Below are positions 35,912 to 43,714 of a DNA stretch of 64,000 nucleotides, piece by piece. The stretch's first letter is position 1. The number at the start of each line of letters is the position of its first letter. The notes beneath the pieces are model-generated. The model did no database searches, was not told the DNA's origin, and saw only the letters and a program-made list of their open reading frames with translations. The translations under genes and the position numbers were made by a program. The stretch is from Planctomycetota bacterium. GTDB lineage: Bacteria; Planctomycetota; UBA1135; GCA-002686595. The stretch lies in assembly GCA_028278425.1 (NCBI GenBank), contig JANQEJ010000037.1:62001-126000 (forward strand). The letters run 5' to 3'.

Positions 35912-38130
35912 GGATCGAGAACCTGCAGCCGCGCGTATTGGAGGAGCAGCACCTTGGAGCCGAGCCCGTCGAAGGCGACGGTGGCGCGCGCGTTGAGCCC
36001 CGAGCCCTGCAGCTTCTCGACGCGGCCGCGGCCGAAGTGCTCGTGGTACACCCGGTCGCCCTCGCGGACCTCGTCGACGCCCTCGGGGTTTTCAAAGGCG
36101 CCGAAGACGTCTTCCGCGTCTTCGGGCGTCGATTCCATCCCGTCGAGGAGCTCGGCCGGGATCTCGTCGAGGAACCGCGACGGCGTGCGGTAGCTCGTCT
36201 CGCCGAAGTGGAGCCGCGTGCGCGCGTGCGTGAGGAAGAGCCGCTCCTGCGCGCGGGTCATGCCGACGTACATCAGTCTCCGCTCCTCCTCGAGCCCGGC
36301 GTCGGGATCGTCGGAGTCCAGAGCCAGCGGGTGCGGCAGGAGCTGCTCCTCGAGCCCGGCGACGAACACGACGGGGAATTCCAGGCCCTTCGCCGCGTGC
36401 AGCGTCATCAGGGCGACCCGCTCGGTGCCCTCGTCGTAGGCGTCGACGTCGCTGACCAGAGCCACGTCCTGGAGGAAACCCCGCAGGCGGCCGTCGGGAC
36501 TGGCACGGTCGTACGTGCTCGCGTGGGTGCGGAGCTCTTCCACGTTCTCCTCGCGCATCTCGAGTTCGGGCTCGCCGAGGTTCTTGAGCCAGCCCCCATA
36601 GTCGGTCGCCAGGATCACGCGGTCGAGCGCCTCCGCCGCCGGAGCGTCGCGCAGGTCGCCGAGCTCCTCCATCAACTGCGCGAAGGCTTCCAGCGACGCC
36701 CGCGCGCGGCCGCGGATCGTGGCGCGCGCCTCCGCCGACGCGGCGGCGTCGCGCAGGGGGACGCCGTGCGCGGCGGCCCAGTCGTTCAGCCTCTCGAGGC
36801 TCCGCTCGCCGATGCCGCGCGCGGGGACGTTGATGACGCGCCGGCAGGCGACGTCGTCGCGCGGGTTGGCGATGAGCTGCAGGTAGGCGATCAGGTCGCG
36901 GATCTCGCGCCGCTGGTAGAACTCGATCCCGCCGACGATCTGGTAGGGAATCTGCGAGAGCCGGAAGGCGCGCTCCAGCGCGCGCTGCATGAAGTTGACG
37001 CGGTAGAACACCGCGATGCCGTCGAGGTTGACGCCCTGCTCGCGCAGCGCCTGCACCTGAAGGCTGATCTCCGCCGCCTCGTCGTTCTCGTCGCCGCACT
37101 CGAGCACGGTCAGGAGCGGACCGTCCTCCCGCTCGCTCCACAGGTCCTTCTCCTTGCGCCCCACGTTGTGGCGGATGACCGCCTGGGCGCCCTTCAGGAT
37201 GTTGCCGACCGAACGGTAGTTCTGCTCGAGCTTGATGACCGTCGCTTTGCCGAAGTCCTCCTCGAAGTCGAGGATGTTGCGCACGTCGGCGCCGCGCCAG
37301 GCGTAGATCGACTGGTCGGGATCGCCGCAGACCGCCAGGTTGCCGTGCCAGCCGGCGAGATGGCGCGTCAGCAGGTACTGCACGCGGTTGGTGTCCTGGT
37401 ACTCGTCAACGAGGACGTAGCGGAAGCGCTGGGCGTAGTTGTCGCGCACGCCGGGGTGCTCGTCGAAGATCCGCAGCGCGAGAAGCAGGAGGTCGTCGAA
37501 GTCCAGCGCGTTGGCCTCCCGCATCGCCGCGAGGTACTTGTCGCGGACGACGCGGAACACCTCGTCGTCCAAACCCTGCGCCTCGGCCGGTCCCGATCCC
37601 TCGTGCGTGCGCGCGCGGTTCTTCCCGTCGCTGATCCAGGCCCCCACCGAGGCGGCGCGGAAGCGCTGCGGGTCGTAGCCGGCGTCCTTGATCAGCCTCT
37701 TCAGGAGCTGGTTCCGGTCGTAGGTGTCGTAGATCGAAAAGTCGCGCGTCCAACCGCCCAGCACCTCGATCTCGCGCCGCAGGATGCGCGCGCACATCGC
37801 GTGGAAGGTGCTGATCCAGATGCCCTTGACGTCGGTGAGCGCGAGCACGCGCTCGCGCATCTCGCCCGCCGCCTTGTTCGTGAAGGTGATCGCGAGCACC
37901 TCCCACGGCTTGGCGCGCCCGGTGGCGAGCAGCCAGGCGATCCGCCGCGTGATGACCCGCGTCTTGCCCGAGCCGGCGCCCGCCAGGATGAGCAGCGGCC
38001 CCTCGCCGTGGGTGACCGCTTGGCGCTGGGGCTCGTTCAGGCCCTCGCAGAGCTCGGGCGGCGCCTCGCGCAGCTCGGTCTCGGCGCCTTCCTGCACCGC
38101 CTTGGCGTCCATCCAGTCGAGGGGGGCCAT
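35908..38130 (-). CDS. pcrA: UvrD/PcrA-type superfamily 1 DNA helicase
   Basis: 3'-5' DNA helicase for repair and replication restart, 740 aa from ATG 38130, the usual length. Motifs in order: Q-motif LNEPQRQAV, Walker A AGAGSGKT, Ia ITFTNKAAGEM, II LVDEYQDTN, III GDPDQSIYAWRGAD, IV QNYRS, V LMTLHAAKGLEFPVVF, VI RRLMYVGMTRAQERL. The C-terminus (EGDRVYHEHFGRGRVEKLQG...) is the Tudor-like RNA-polymerase-binding domain typical of PcrA and UvrD. A TAGAAT box lies 10 nt before the ATG. It heads a minus-strand run that continues into the sigma-54 activator gene. Confidence 0.95.
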
Positions 38131-38140
38131 GAGACCAGGG

Positions 38141-38146
38141 ATTCTA
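38141..38146 (-). promoter_or_regulatory. -10-like TAGAAT box for the helicase gene
   Basis: TAGAAT on the minus strand, 10 nt upstream of the helicase ATG at 38130, just downstream of the methyltransferase stop. It would start the helicase/sigma-54 activator transcript with essentially no leader. Confidence 0.5.
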
Positions 38147-38173
38147 GTCCGCGGCGCGGACCGGGCGTACGCC

Positions 38174-38728
38174 CTAGCTGGCCTTGCGGGCGAGGACGCC
38201 CGCGCGCCCGCCTTCCTCTTCATAGAGGACGGTCTCCAGCCCGACGAGACCGGCGGCGAGGCTCCCGGGCTGAAGCCGAAAGCGCGCCGGCGGCTTCGCG
38301 CCCGGCCAGTCGAGCGTGAAGGTGCGCGCGATCGCGTGGCCGCCGGGCGCGACCAGCGTGTGGAGCTCCTCCCAGAGCCCCGCGTCGTGGAAGTCGACGA
38401 CGCAGACGAGGTCGAACGGCTCCGCCGGCGGGAAGCCGTCCACGAGGACGTCGACCGGCGTCGCCGTCACCGCGACGTCCGCTTCGCGCGCGCGGATCTC
38501 CAGCTCGGTCAACCCGACCGGGCTGACGTCCCAGGCGTGGGTCCGCCAGCCCGCCTGCGCGAGAACAACGGCGTGCCGCCCCGTCCCGGCGGCCAGGTCC
38601 AGGGCCCGCCCGCCGAGGGGCGCGCCGATGCGGCGGAGCGCCGCGAGCACGAAGGGATCCGGCGCCTTTCGTTCGCGGCCCAGGCGGCCGGCGTACTTCT
38701 CGTCCCAACGATCGCGGTCCGTGGCCAC
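38174..38728 (-). CDS. Class I SAM-dependent methyltransferase (TehB-like)
   Basis: A 184-residue Rossmann methyltransferase. It has RWDEKYAGRLG at the N-terminus, motif I ALDLAAGTGRHAVVLA, the acidic strand end AWDVSPVGL, FDLVCVVDF (motif IV) and PGGHAIARTF. The arrangement resembles the small TehB/thiopurine methyltransferase-like group acting on small molecules. The GTG start at 38728 is preceded by a TACGCT box at 6 nt. It lies 44 nt upstream of the helicase on the same strand, but the helicase has its own box. Confidence 0.85.
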   Translation of the reverse strand: MATDRDRWDEKYAGRLGRERKAPDPFVLAALRRIGAPLGGRALDLAAGTGRHAVVLAQAGWRTHAWDVSPVGLTELEIRAREADVAVTATPVDVLVDGFPPAEPFDLVCVVDFHDAGLWEELHTLVAPGGHAIARTFTLDWPGAKPPARFRLQPGSLAAGLVGLETVLYEEEGGRAGVLARKAS

Positions 38729-38734
38729 CGCGCC

Positions 38735-38740
38735 AGCGTA
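38735..38740 (-). promoter_or_regulatory. -10-like TACGCT box
   Basis: TACGCT on the minus strand, 6 nt upstream of the GTG start of the TehB-like methyltransferase at 38728. Confidence 0.4.
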
Positions 38741-39065
38741 ACGCCGCGCGAGGCGACCACGGACCGCAGGGAGAGAACCGCAAGGGCGCGCGGGGGCCGG
38801 TTCAACTCTTCAAGGCTCTCTGGCCCGTACCCACCGGGCCGATCAGGAGTTCGGCGAACGAGCCATCCCGCGCCACCCTTGCGGCCTTGAACATGGCGGT
38901 CCGCCCACCCTTTTCCGAGCACAACCCCTCTTCTCGGCAACGATCTCGCCCCGCCCCGGGAACCGGGGAATCGAGGGGCGTGCCACCCCGCGCGCAACGC
39001 TCGGCCGGGTCAGGACTTGCCGCGCCCTTGACGCCCCGAGCCCGAGCCGGTTCCCCTGTCCGCGG
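38741..39065. other. Intergenic region without a supported gene
   Basis: A 325-bp divergent gap between two methyltransferase genes. It contains a 6-bp stem hairpin (GGCCCG/CGGGCC at 38822-38827 and 38835-38840) and a 30-codon minus-strand frame (38894 to 38802) with no Shine-Dalgarno. I see no tRNA or recognisable riboswitch. Confidence 0.4.
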
Positions 39066-39710
39066 ATGCCGACTCCCACGGAAGCCGAGCTCCTCGCGAA
39101 GCCGCCCGCGGAGCGCTGGGGCGACGACGACGCCGGCCGGCGCTACGTCGAGGAGCGCTGGAGCGATCCCCGCCGCGCCGCGCGCGACCCGCGGCTCGTC
39201 GCCAAGCTGCTCGAACGCTGCGACGCGCGCGGCGACCGCATCCTGGACGTCCCGTGCGGCACCGGCCGGCTGCGCGCGACGCTCGAGCGCTTCGGCACGA
39301 CCTACGTCGGCATGGACGTGTCGCCGCCGATGCTCGCGGAGGCGAGGCGCGGCGGCGCCAAGCGGCTGGCGGCGGCCGACCTCACCCGCCTGCCGCTACG
39401 CGACGCGAGCTTCGGCGTCGTCGTCGCGTGCCGCATCCTGCACCACCTCGCCGCCGACGAGCTCTTCGACGCCGCGGTGCGCGAGCTCGTGCGGGTCAGC
39501 TCGAAGGCGGTCGTCGCCTCCTTCTGGGACCGGGCCTCGCTGCCGGCGCTCGGCCGCCGCGCGCGCGGGCACCGCGCGGGGGGCCGCGTGGCGCACTCGA
39601 AGCGCCGCGTGCGCGCAGCCTTCGCCGCCGCCGGCGCGGAGGTCCGAACCTACGAGCACTCGTTCCGGTTCTTCTCGCAGCAGACCTTCGTCCTCGCGAC
39701 GCGCGCATGA
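39066..39710 (+). CDS. Class I SAM-dependent methyltransferase
   Basis: A 214-residue methyltransferase of the ubiE/Methyltransf_11 kind. It shows RILDVPCGTGRLRATL (motif I), YVGMDVSPPMLAEA (motif II acidic end), ADLTRLPLRDASFGVVVACRILHHL (motifs III-IV) and a C-terminal KRRVRAAFAAAGAEV helix. The stop overlaps the ATG of the downstream kinase gene as ATGA. Together with the kinase it probably modifies a cell-envelope sugar or lipid; the substrate is not evident. Confidence 0.85.
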   Translation: MPTPTEAELLAKPPAERWGDDDAGRRYVEERWSDPRRAARDPRLVAKLLERCDARGDRILDVPCGTGRLRATLERFGTTYVGMDVSPPMLAEARRGGAKRLAAADLTRLPLRDASFGVVVACRILHHLAADELFDAAVRELVRVSSKAVVASFWDRASLPALGRRARGHRAGGRVAHSKRRVRAAFAAAGAEVRTYEHSFRFFSQQTFVLATRA

Positions 39711-40468
39711 GCCGCTTCGCGCTGCGCGGCGACGAGGCGGTCTTTGCGCGGCTGCGCCCCGCGCTCGAGCGCGCGCAACTCTCGGGGCGAAGCGAGAACC
39801 TCGTGCTCGAGCTCGACGAGCTCCGTCTCTTCGCGAAGTGGAGCTCCTTCCGCGGCAAGGCGCGGTGGCGCCACGCGGCGCGGGCGCTCTTCGGCCGGCC
39901 GCTTCCGCGCCTGAACGAGTTCGCCAACCTGACCTGGCTGCGCGAGCACGGTTTCGGCGCGCCGCGGCCGGTGCTCGCCGGCGCGGCCTGGCGCGGCGGT
40001 GCGCCGGCGTTTCAGTTCCTCTTCACCGAGGCGATCGAGAACGCGCGCACGCTCGACGAGCTCCTCGAGGACGGACCGGACGAGCTGCGGCTCCCCGCGC
40101 TGGAGACGCTCGGCCGCGAGGTCGGCAAGCTCCACGCGCGGGGCTTCGTGCACCGCGACCTCTTCCCGCGGAACCTCCTGGTCACCGTCGCGGGCGAGGC
40201 GCCGCGTATCCACTTCCTCGACGCCTGGCGCGGCGGACCGGGGTTCGGGCTGCGCGGACCGGCGTACGACCTCGGGTGCCTGATGCTCTCCGGGGCCGGT
40301 CTCGTCGAGCCGGAGGAGCAGAAAGCGCTCTTCGACGCCTACTTCGGCGCGCGGGACGGCGCCGGAAAGCCCGCCCGTAGAATGGAGCTCCTCCGCGCGG
40401 CCGCGCGCGAGCGCCGCCGCCTCCAGCGCCGCTTCCCCCACCCACCCCGCGAGTGGAATCCATCCTGA
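39707..40468 (+). CDS. Lipopolysaccharide core kinase family protein (InaA/WaaP-like)
   Basis: A 253-residue small kinase of the WaaP/KdkA/InaA group. Visible are LRLFAKWSSFRGK (lysine strand), a hinge near FLFTEAIENA, the catalytic loop HARGFVHRDLFPRNLLVT and the metal-binding HFLDAWRGGPG, as in LPS-core heptose kinases. The C-terminus is Arg-rich. It is translationally coupled to the preceding methyltransferase, and the sigma fusion gene begins 40 nt downstream. The window has another such kinase at 30 kb, again beside envelope genes. Confidence 0.82.
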   Translation: MSRFALRGDEAVFARLRPALERAQLSGRSENLVLELDELRLFAKWSSFRGKARWRHAARALFGRPLPRLNEFANLTWLREHGFGAPRPVLAGAAWRGGAPAFQFLFTEAIENARTLDELLEDGPDELRLPALETLGREVGKLHARGFVHRDLFPRNLLVTVAGEAPRIHFLDAWRGGPGFGLRGPAYDLGCLMLSGAGLVEPEEQKALFDAYFGARDGAGKPARRMELLRAAARERRRLQRRFPHPPREWNPS

Positions 40469-40508
40469 GCGAGTCCGATCCGCGCTCCGCGGCGTGTCTT
40501 TGAGAGCC

Positions 40509-43145
40509 ATGCCGAACCCCGCTTCGACGCCGCACCCCGAGCTCCTGCTGGCGCAGGCGAGCTGGGTGCGCCGCCTCGCGCGAACGCTCGTGGCCGACGC
40601 CCACCTCGCCGAAGACCTCACCCAGGACACCTTCGTGCGCGCCCTCGAGCACCCGCCGCGGGCGGACCAGCCGCTGCGCGGCTGGCTCGCCACGGTGATG
40701 CGCAACCTCGCGGCGCAGGGACGCCGCGGCGAGGGACGCCGCAGCGCGCGCGAGGCCCGGGCGGCGCGTCCGGAGCCCGGCGACGCTTCCGACGACGTGG
40801 TCGCCCGCGTCGCGACACAGCGCGGAGTGGTCGAGGCCGTGCTCGCGCTCGACGAGCCGTACCGCACGACGCTGCTCCTGCGCTACTTCGAGGAGCTGCC
40901 GCCGCGGCGCATCGCGGCGCGCCAGGGCGTGCCGGTGTCGACGGTCAAGACGCGCCTCGCGCGGGGCATCGCGGCGCTGCGCCAGCGGCTCGACGAGAGC
41001 CACGGCGGCGACGGAAAGGCATGGCTTGGCGCTCTCCTGCCGCTCACGCGGTGGCCGGAGGGCGCGTGGGCACCCTCCCTTTCCACCGTCTCGTTCGGAG
41101 TCCTCGCCGTGAACGCCAAGGTCCTCGCCGTGTGTCTGCTCCTCGCCCTCGCGGGCACGATCGCCGTCGTCGCCACGCGCGGCGACGACCCCGCCGCCGC
41201 CACCGGCGTCACCGCGGCGGGCGTGGAAGCCGCCGCGCCTATCGAGCCGGAGCTCGCGACGCCCGAGCGGCGGACGGCCGGCGAGGCGCGCGTGCTCGAC
41301 GCGACGCGGCGAGCGCCGGTCGAGCCCGCGACGACGCCGGCGTACGCCGCGAGCCCCGCGCCGGCCGAGGCCTCCGCGCTTCGGGGTCGCGTGATCGACG
41401 TCGACTCGGTGCCCGTGGCCGGCGTCGCGGTCGGGTTCGGTCCCGGCGCCGCCTCGGGCGCGACCGCGCGCTCCGGCGCGGGCGGAGCCTTCTCGCTCCC
41501 CGCCGGTGACGCGACGGGCCACCTCTACGTCGACGACGAGCACTGGACCACCGTGCTCGCCGGCGCGCGCGTGCCGCGCAGCTCCGGCAAGGAAGCGGTC
41601 GTCGTCGTGGCGCCGCCGCTGCTCCTGGGCGGCGCGGTCGTCGACGCGGCGAGCGGGCTCGCGATCGACGGCGCCCACGTGCGCGTCGAGCTCCCGCGCG
41701 ACTTCCGCGCGGACTTCGCGCTCGATCTCGACCACTCGATCGACGTCCCGCGGAGCACGCGCACCGACGCGTCCGGGCGCTTCGCCTTCGTGCAGGCCCC
41801 GCGCGTCCCGTCGGCGCGGCTCACGTGCGCGGCCGAGGGCTTCCTCGCCTACGACGAGCCGCTGCCGCTCGTCGCGGACGACCGGCTCGTGATCGCGCTC
41901 GAGCGGCCGGCCCTGCAGGGGACGCTCCTCACCGGACGCGTCGTCGCTCCGGGCGGTGCGCCGGTGCCGGACGCGAAGGTCTCGCTCGGCATCGACGTGC
42001 GGACCACCGACGAGCGCGGCGAGTTCTCCTTCGACCTGGCCGCCCCGCGGAGCTTCAACCGCGCCTTCGGCGAGATGCTGGAGCTCCACGCCGGAACGCG
42101 CCCGGCGACGCCGGGGAGCCTGCTCGCGGTCGCGTCCGGGAGGCTGCCCGCGACGTACGAGGCGCCGCGCAACCCCGACGGCGAACCGGTGTGGCCCGAG
42201 TTCGTCACGCTCGTCCTCGGCGACGAGCCGCGCTCGATCGCGGGCACCGTCGTCGACGTCGACGGCGGGCCCGTCGCCGGCGCAAGGGTGTGGCTCAACG
42301 ACCCGACCTTCTTCGGCGGCATCGGCGACGCCGCGTCGGGCGAGCGGCCGGACATGATTCACGTGGAGACGCTGCTGCGCGGCGAAGGCGATCGCTTCTG
42401 GAACTTCGTCGAGACCGACGAGCGCGGCGAATTCCGGCTCGAGGGCCTGCTCGACCGCGACTACACGGTCGAGGCGATGGTCCCCGACACGCTGCTCCGC
42501 GCGGTGATCCCGGCCGTGCCCGCGGGTCGCTCCAACCTCGTCGTCGCGCTGCCCGAGGAGGAGGTCTACCCCGAGTTGCGCGGCACCGTCGTCGGCGCGG
42601 ACGGCGAGCCGATCCCCGACGTGCGCGTGTTCCCGATGTGCGACGCGTTCCGCATGCGCGTGGCCGGCACCATCGTGGGCACGCGGCACGCGCGCGCCGG
42701 CGGGACGACCACCGACGCCGAGGGCCGCTTCAAGCTCGAGCGCGTCCCGCGCAACCTGGTCTACCTGCGCCTCGACGGCGCGGAGACGCTGCCGCTCGAG
42801 TGGGGCCGACACGTCGAGGGCGGGCTCGGGGAGCTCGTCGGCGACGACTTCGAGGACCTCGTCATCACGGTGGCGCGGCGCTGTCACTTCCAGGTCGAGC
42901 TCGACGACCCGGCCGAGGCCGACCGCTTCGCGATGCTCGACGCGCGCGGCGACGAGCTGGAGATCAGCGAGTTCGTCGGCAACGGGCGCGGCGAGGGCTT
43001 CCGCCAGTCGCTCCTCGAAGGCCGCTCGAACCCGATGGCGGCGCCGGACACCGCGGCGACGATCGTGCTCTACCTCGGCAACGAGGAGGTGCGGCGCGCG
43101 CCGATCCGGCTTGCGCCGGGAGAGCGCGTCACGATTCGGCCGTGA
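40509..43145 (+). CDS. ECF sigma factor fused to a transmembrane helix and carboxypeptidase-regulatory-like extracytoplasmic region (copy 1)
   Basis: An 878-residue fusion. Residues about 12-75 form sigma region 2 (SWVRRLARTLVADAHLAEDLTQDTFVRALEHP, written here as its landmarks WVRRLART and DLTQDTF). About 105-165 is region 4 with helix-turn-helix (LPPRRIAARQGVPVSTVKTRL). A linker leads to one membrane helix (about 196-221, VLAVCLLLALAGTIAVVA), an Ala/Thr/Pro-rich spacer and about 600 residues of carboxypeptidase-regulatory-like beta domains (GRVIDVDSVPVAGVAV, GAVVDAASGLAIDGAHV, GTVVDVDGGPVAGARV, GTVVGADGEPIPDVRV). No anti-sigma gene is adjacent. The outer region may sense the envelope and release the sigma part by proteolysis; this is inference. 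The ATG at 40509 is preferred over a GTG 15 nt upstream. Confidence 0.9.
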   Translation: MPNPASTPHPELLLAQASWVRRLARTLVADAHLAEDLTQDTFVRALEHPPRADQPLRGWLATVMRNLAAQGRRGEGRRSAREARAARPEPGDASDDVVARVATQRGVVEAVLALDEPYRTTLLLRYFEELPPRRIAARQGVPVSTVKTRLARGIAALRQRLDESHGGDGKAWLGALLPLTRWPEGAWAPSLSTVSFGVLAVNAKVLAVCLLLALAGTIAVVATRGDDPAAATGVTAAGVEAAAPIEPELATPERRTAGEARVLDATRRAPVEPATTPAYAASPAPAEASALRGRVIDVDSVPVAGVAVGFGPGAASGATARSGAGGAFSLPAGDATGHLYVDDEHWTTVLAGARVPRSSGKEAVVVVAPPLLLGGAVVDAASGLAIDGAHVRVELPRDFRADFALDLDHSIDVPRSTRTDASGRFAFVQAPRVPSARLTCAAEGFLAYDEPLPLVADDRLVIALERPALQGTLLTGRVVAPGGAPVPDAKVSLGIDVRTTDERGEFSFDLAAPRSFNRAFGEMLELHAGTRPATPGSLLAVASGRLPATYEAPRNPDGEPVWPEFVTLVLGDEPRSIAGTVVDVDGGPVAGARVWLNDPTFFGGIGDAASGERPDMIHVETLLRGEGDRFWNFVETDERGEFRLEGLLDRDYTVEAMVPDTLLRAVIPAVPAGRSNLVVALPEEEVYPELRGTVVGADGEPIPDVRVFPMCDAFRMRVAGTIVGTRHARAGGTTTDAEGRFKLERVPRNLVYLRLDGAETLPLEWGRHVEGGLGELVGDDFEDLVITVARRCHFQVELDDPAEADRFAMLDARGDELEISEFVGNGRGEGFRQSLLEGRSNPMAAPDTAATIVLYLGNEEVRRAPIRLAPGERVTIRP

Positions 43146-43653
43146 TCTCCGGGATCGAGGGGCCGCCCCCGTCGAGGATACGCGCGCCCGGGTAGCGCTC
43201 CGCCACGATCTCCCGGTGGCGCACCAGCTCGATGGTGACGCGCTCGCTGCACCAGGCGACGAGGTCGGGATGGTCGCGCCGGTGGAACTTGAGCTCGACC
43301 GCGCCCTGGCGGACCGTCTGGCTCTCGCCGCGCTCCTCGATCTCGTAGAAGACCTCCATCTTGAACACGGTCCGGCCGAGCGGGATCAACGGCTCGATCA
43401 ACTGCACGTCGTGGCGCACGGTGACGGTCTGCTTCGGCCGCTGGAGGTGGCGCACGACGTGATACACCGTGACGGCGGCGACGCAGACCGCGACGGCGAG
43501 GAGCACTTCCGCCAGGTCGATCTGGACGTCGGCGCGGAACGCCATCGCGATGAGGAGGAACGCCCCGAGCAGGAGAAACGGCCCGAGCACGATCACCGCG
43601 ACGGTGATCCAGAGGGCCTTCCGGACCGGCAGCAGAGCGAGGATGCGCTTCAC
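43129..43653 (-). CDS. Hypothetical membrane protein
   Basis: A 174-residue protein from a GTG at 43653. Two membrane helices lie near the N-terminus (about 15-40 and 47-66), followed by a soluble beta-rich domain (TVTVRHDVQLIEPLIPLG, VFKMEVFYEIEERGESQTVRQG). It is not recognised. It lies between, and antisense to, the two sigma fusion genes, and its last 17 bp overlap the end of copy 1. It could modulate them, but only position suggests so. Confidence 0.65.
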   Translation of the reverse strand: MKRILALLPVRKALWITVAVIVLGPFLLLGAFLLIAMAFRADVQIDLAEVLLAVAVCVAAVTVYHVVRHLQRPKQTVTVRHDVQLIEPLIPLGRTVFKMEVFYEIEERGESQTVRQGAVELKFHRRDHPDLVAWCSERVTIELVRHREIVAERYPGARILDGGGPSIPEITAES

Positions 43654-43714
43654 GAAAAAGTCCCGATCGCTCGGGAAATGCTAGCGGATACTGGCATTCA
43701 GGAAAGCGCACGCC

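Noticed and set aside
38790..38860. Possible tRNA suggested by GGTTCAA near a GC hairpin
   Set aside because: No acceptor stem, anticodon arm or standard T-loop can be fitted.
38802..38894. 30-codon minus-strand frame ending in LLIGPVGTGQRALKS
   Set aside because: No Shine-Dalgarno, no promoter box at the usual distance and no length or family support; a chance frame in GC-rich DNA is likelier. The hairpin inside it explains its repetitive look.
40182..42887. 901-codon minus-strand frame across the first sigma fusion
   Set aside because: Shadow frame: no homology-like motif, Arg/Asp/Val-rich, and the opposite strand encodes well-conserved sigma regions and repeated beta domains.
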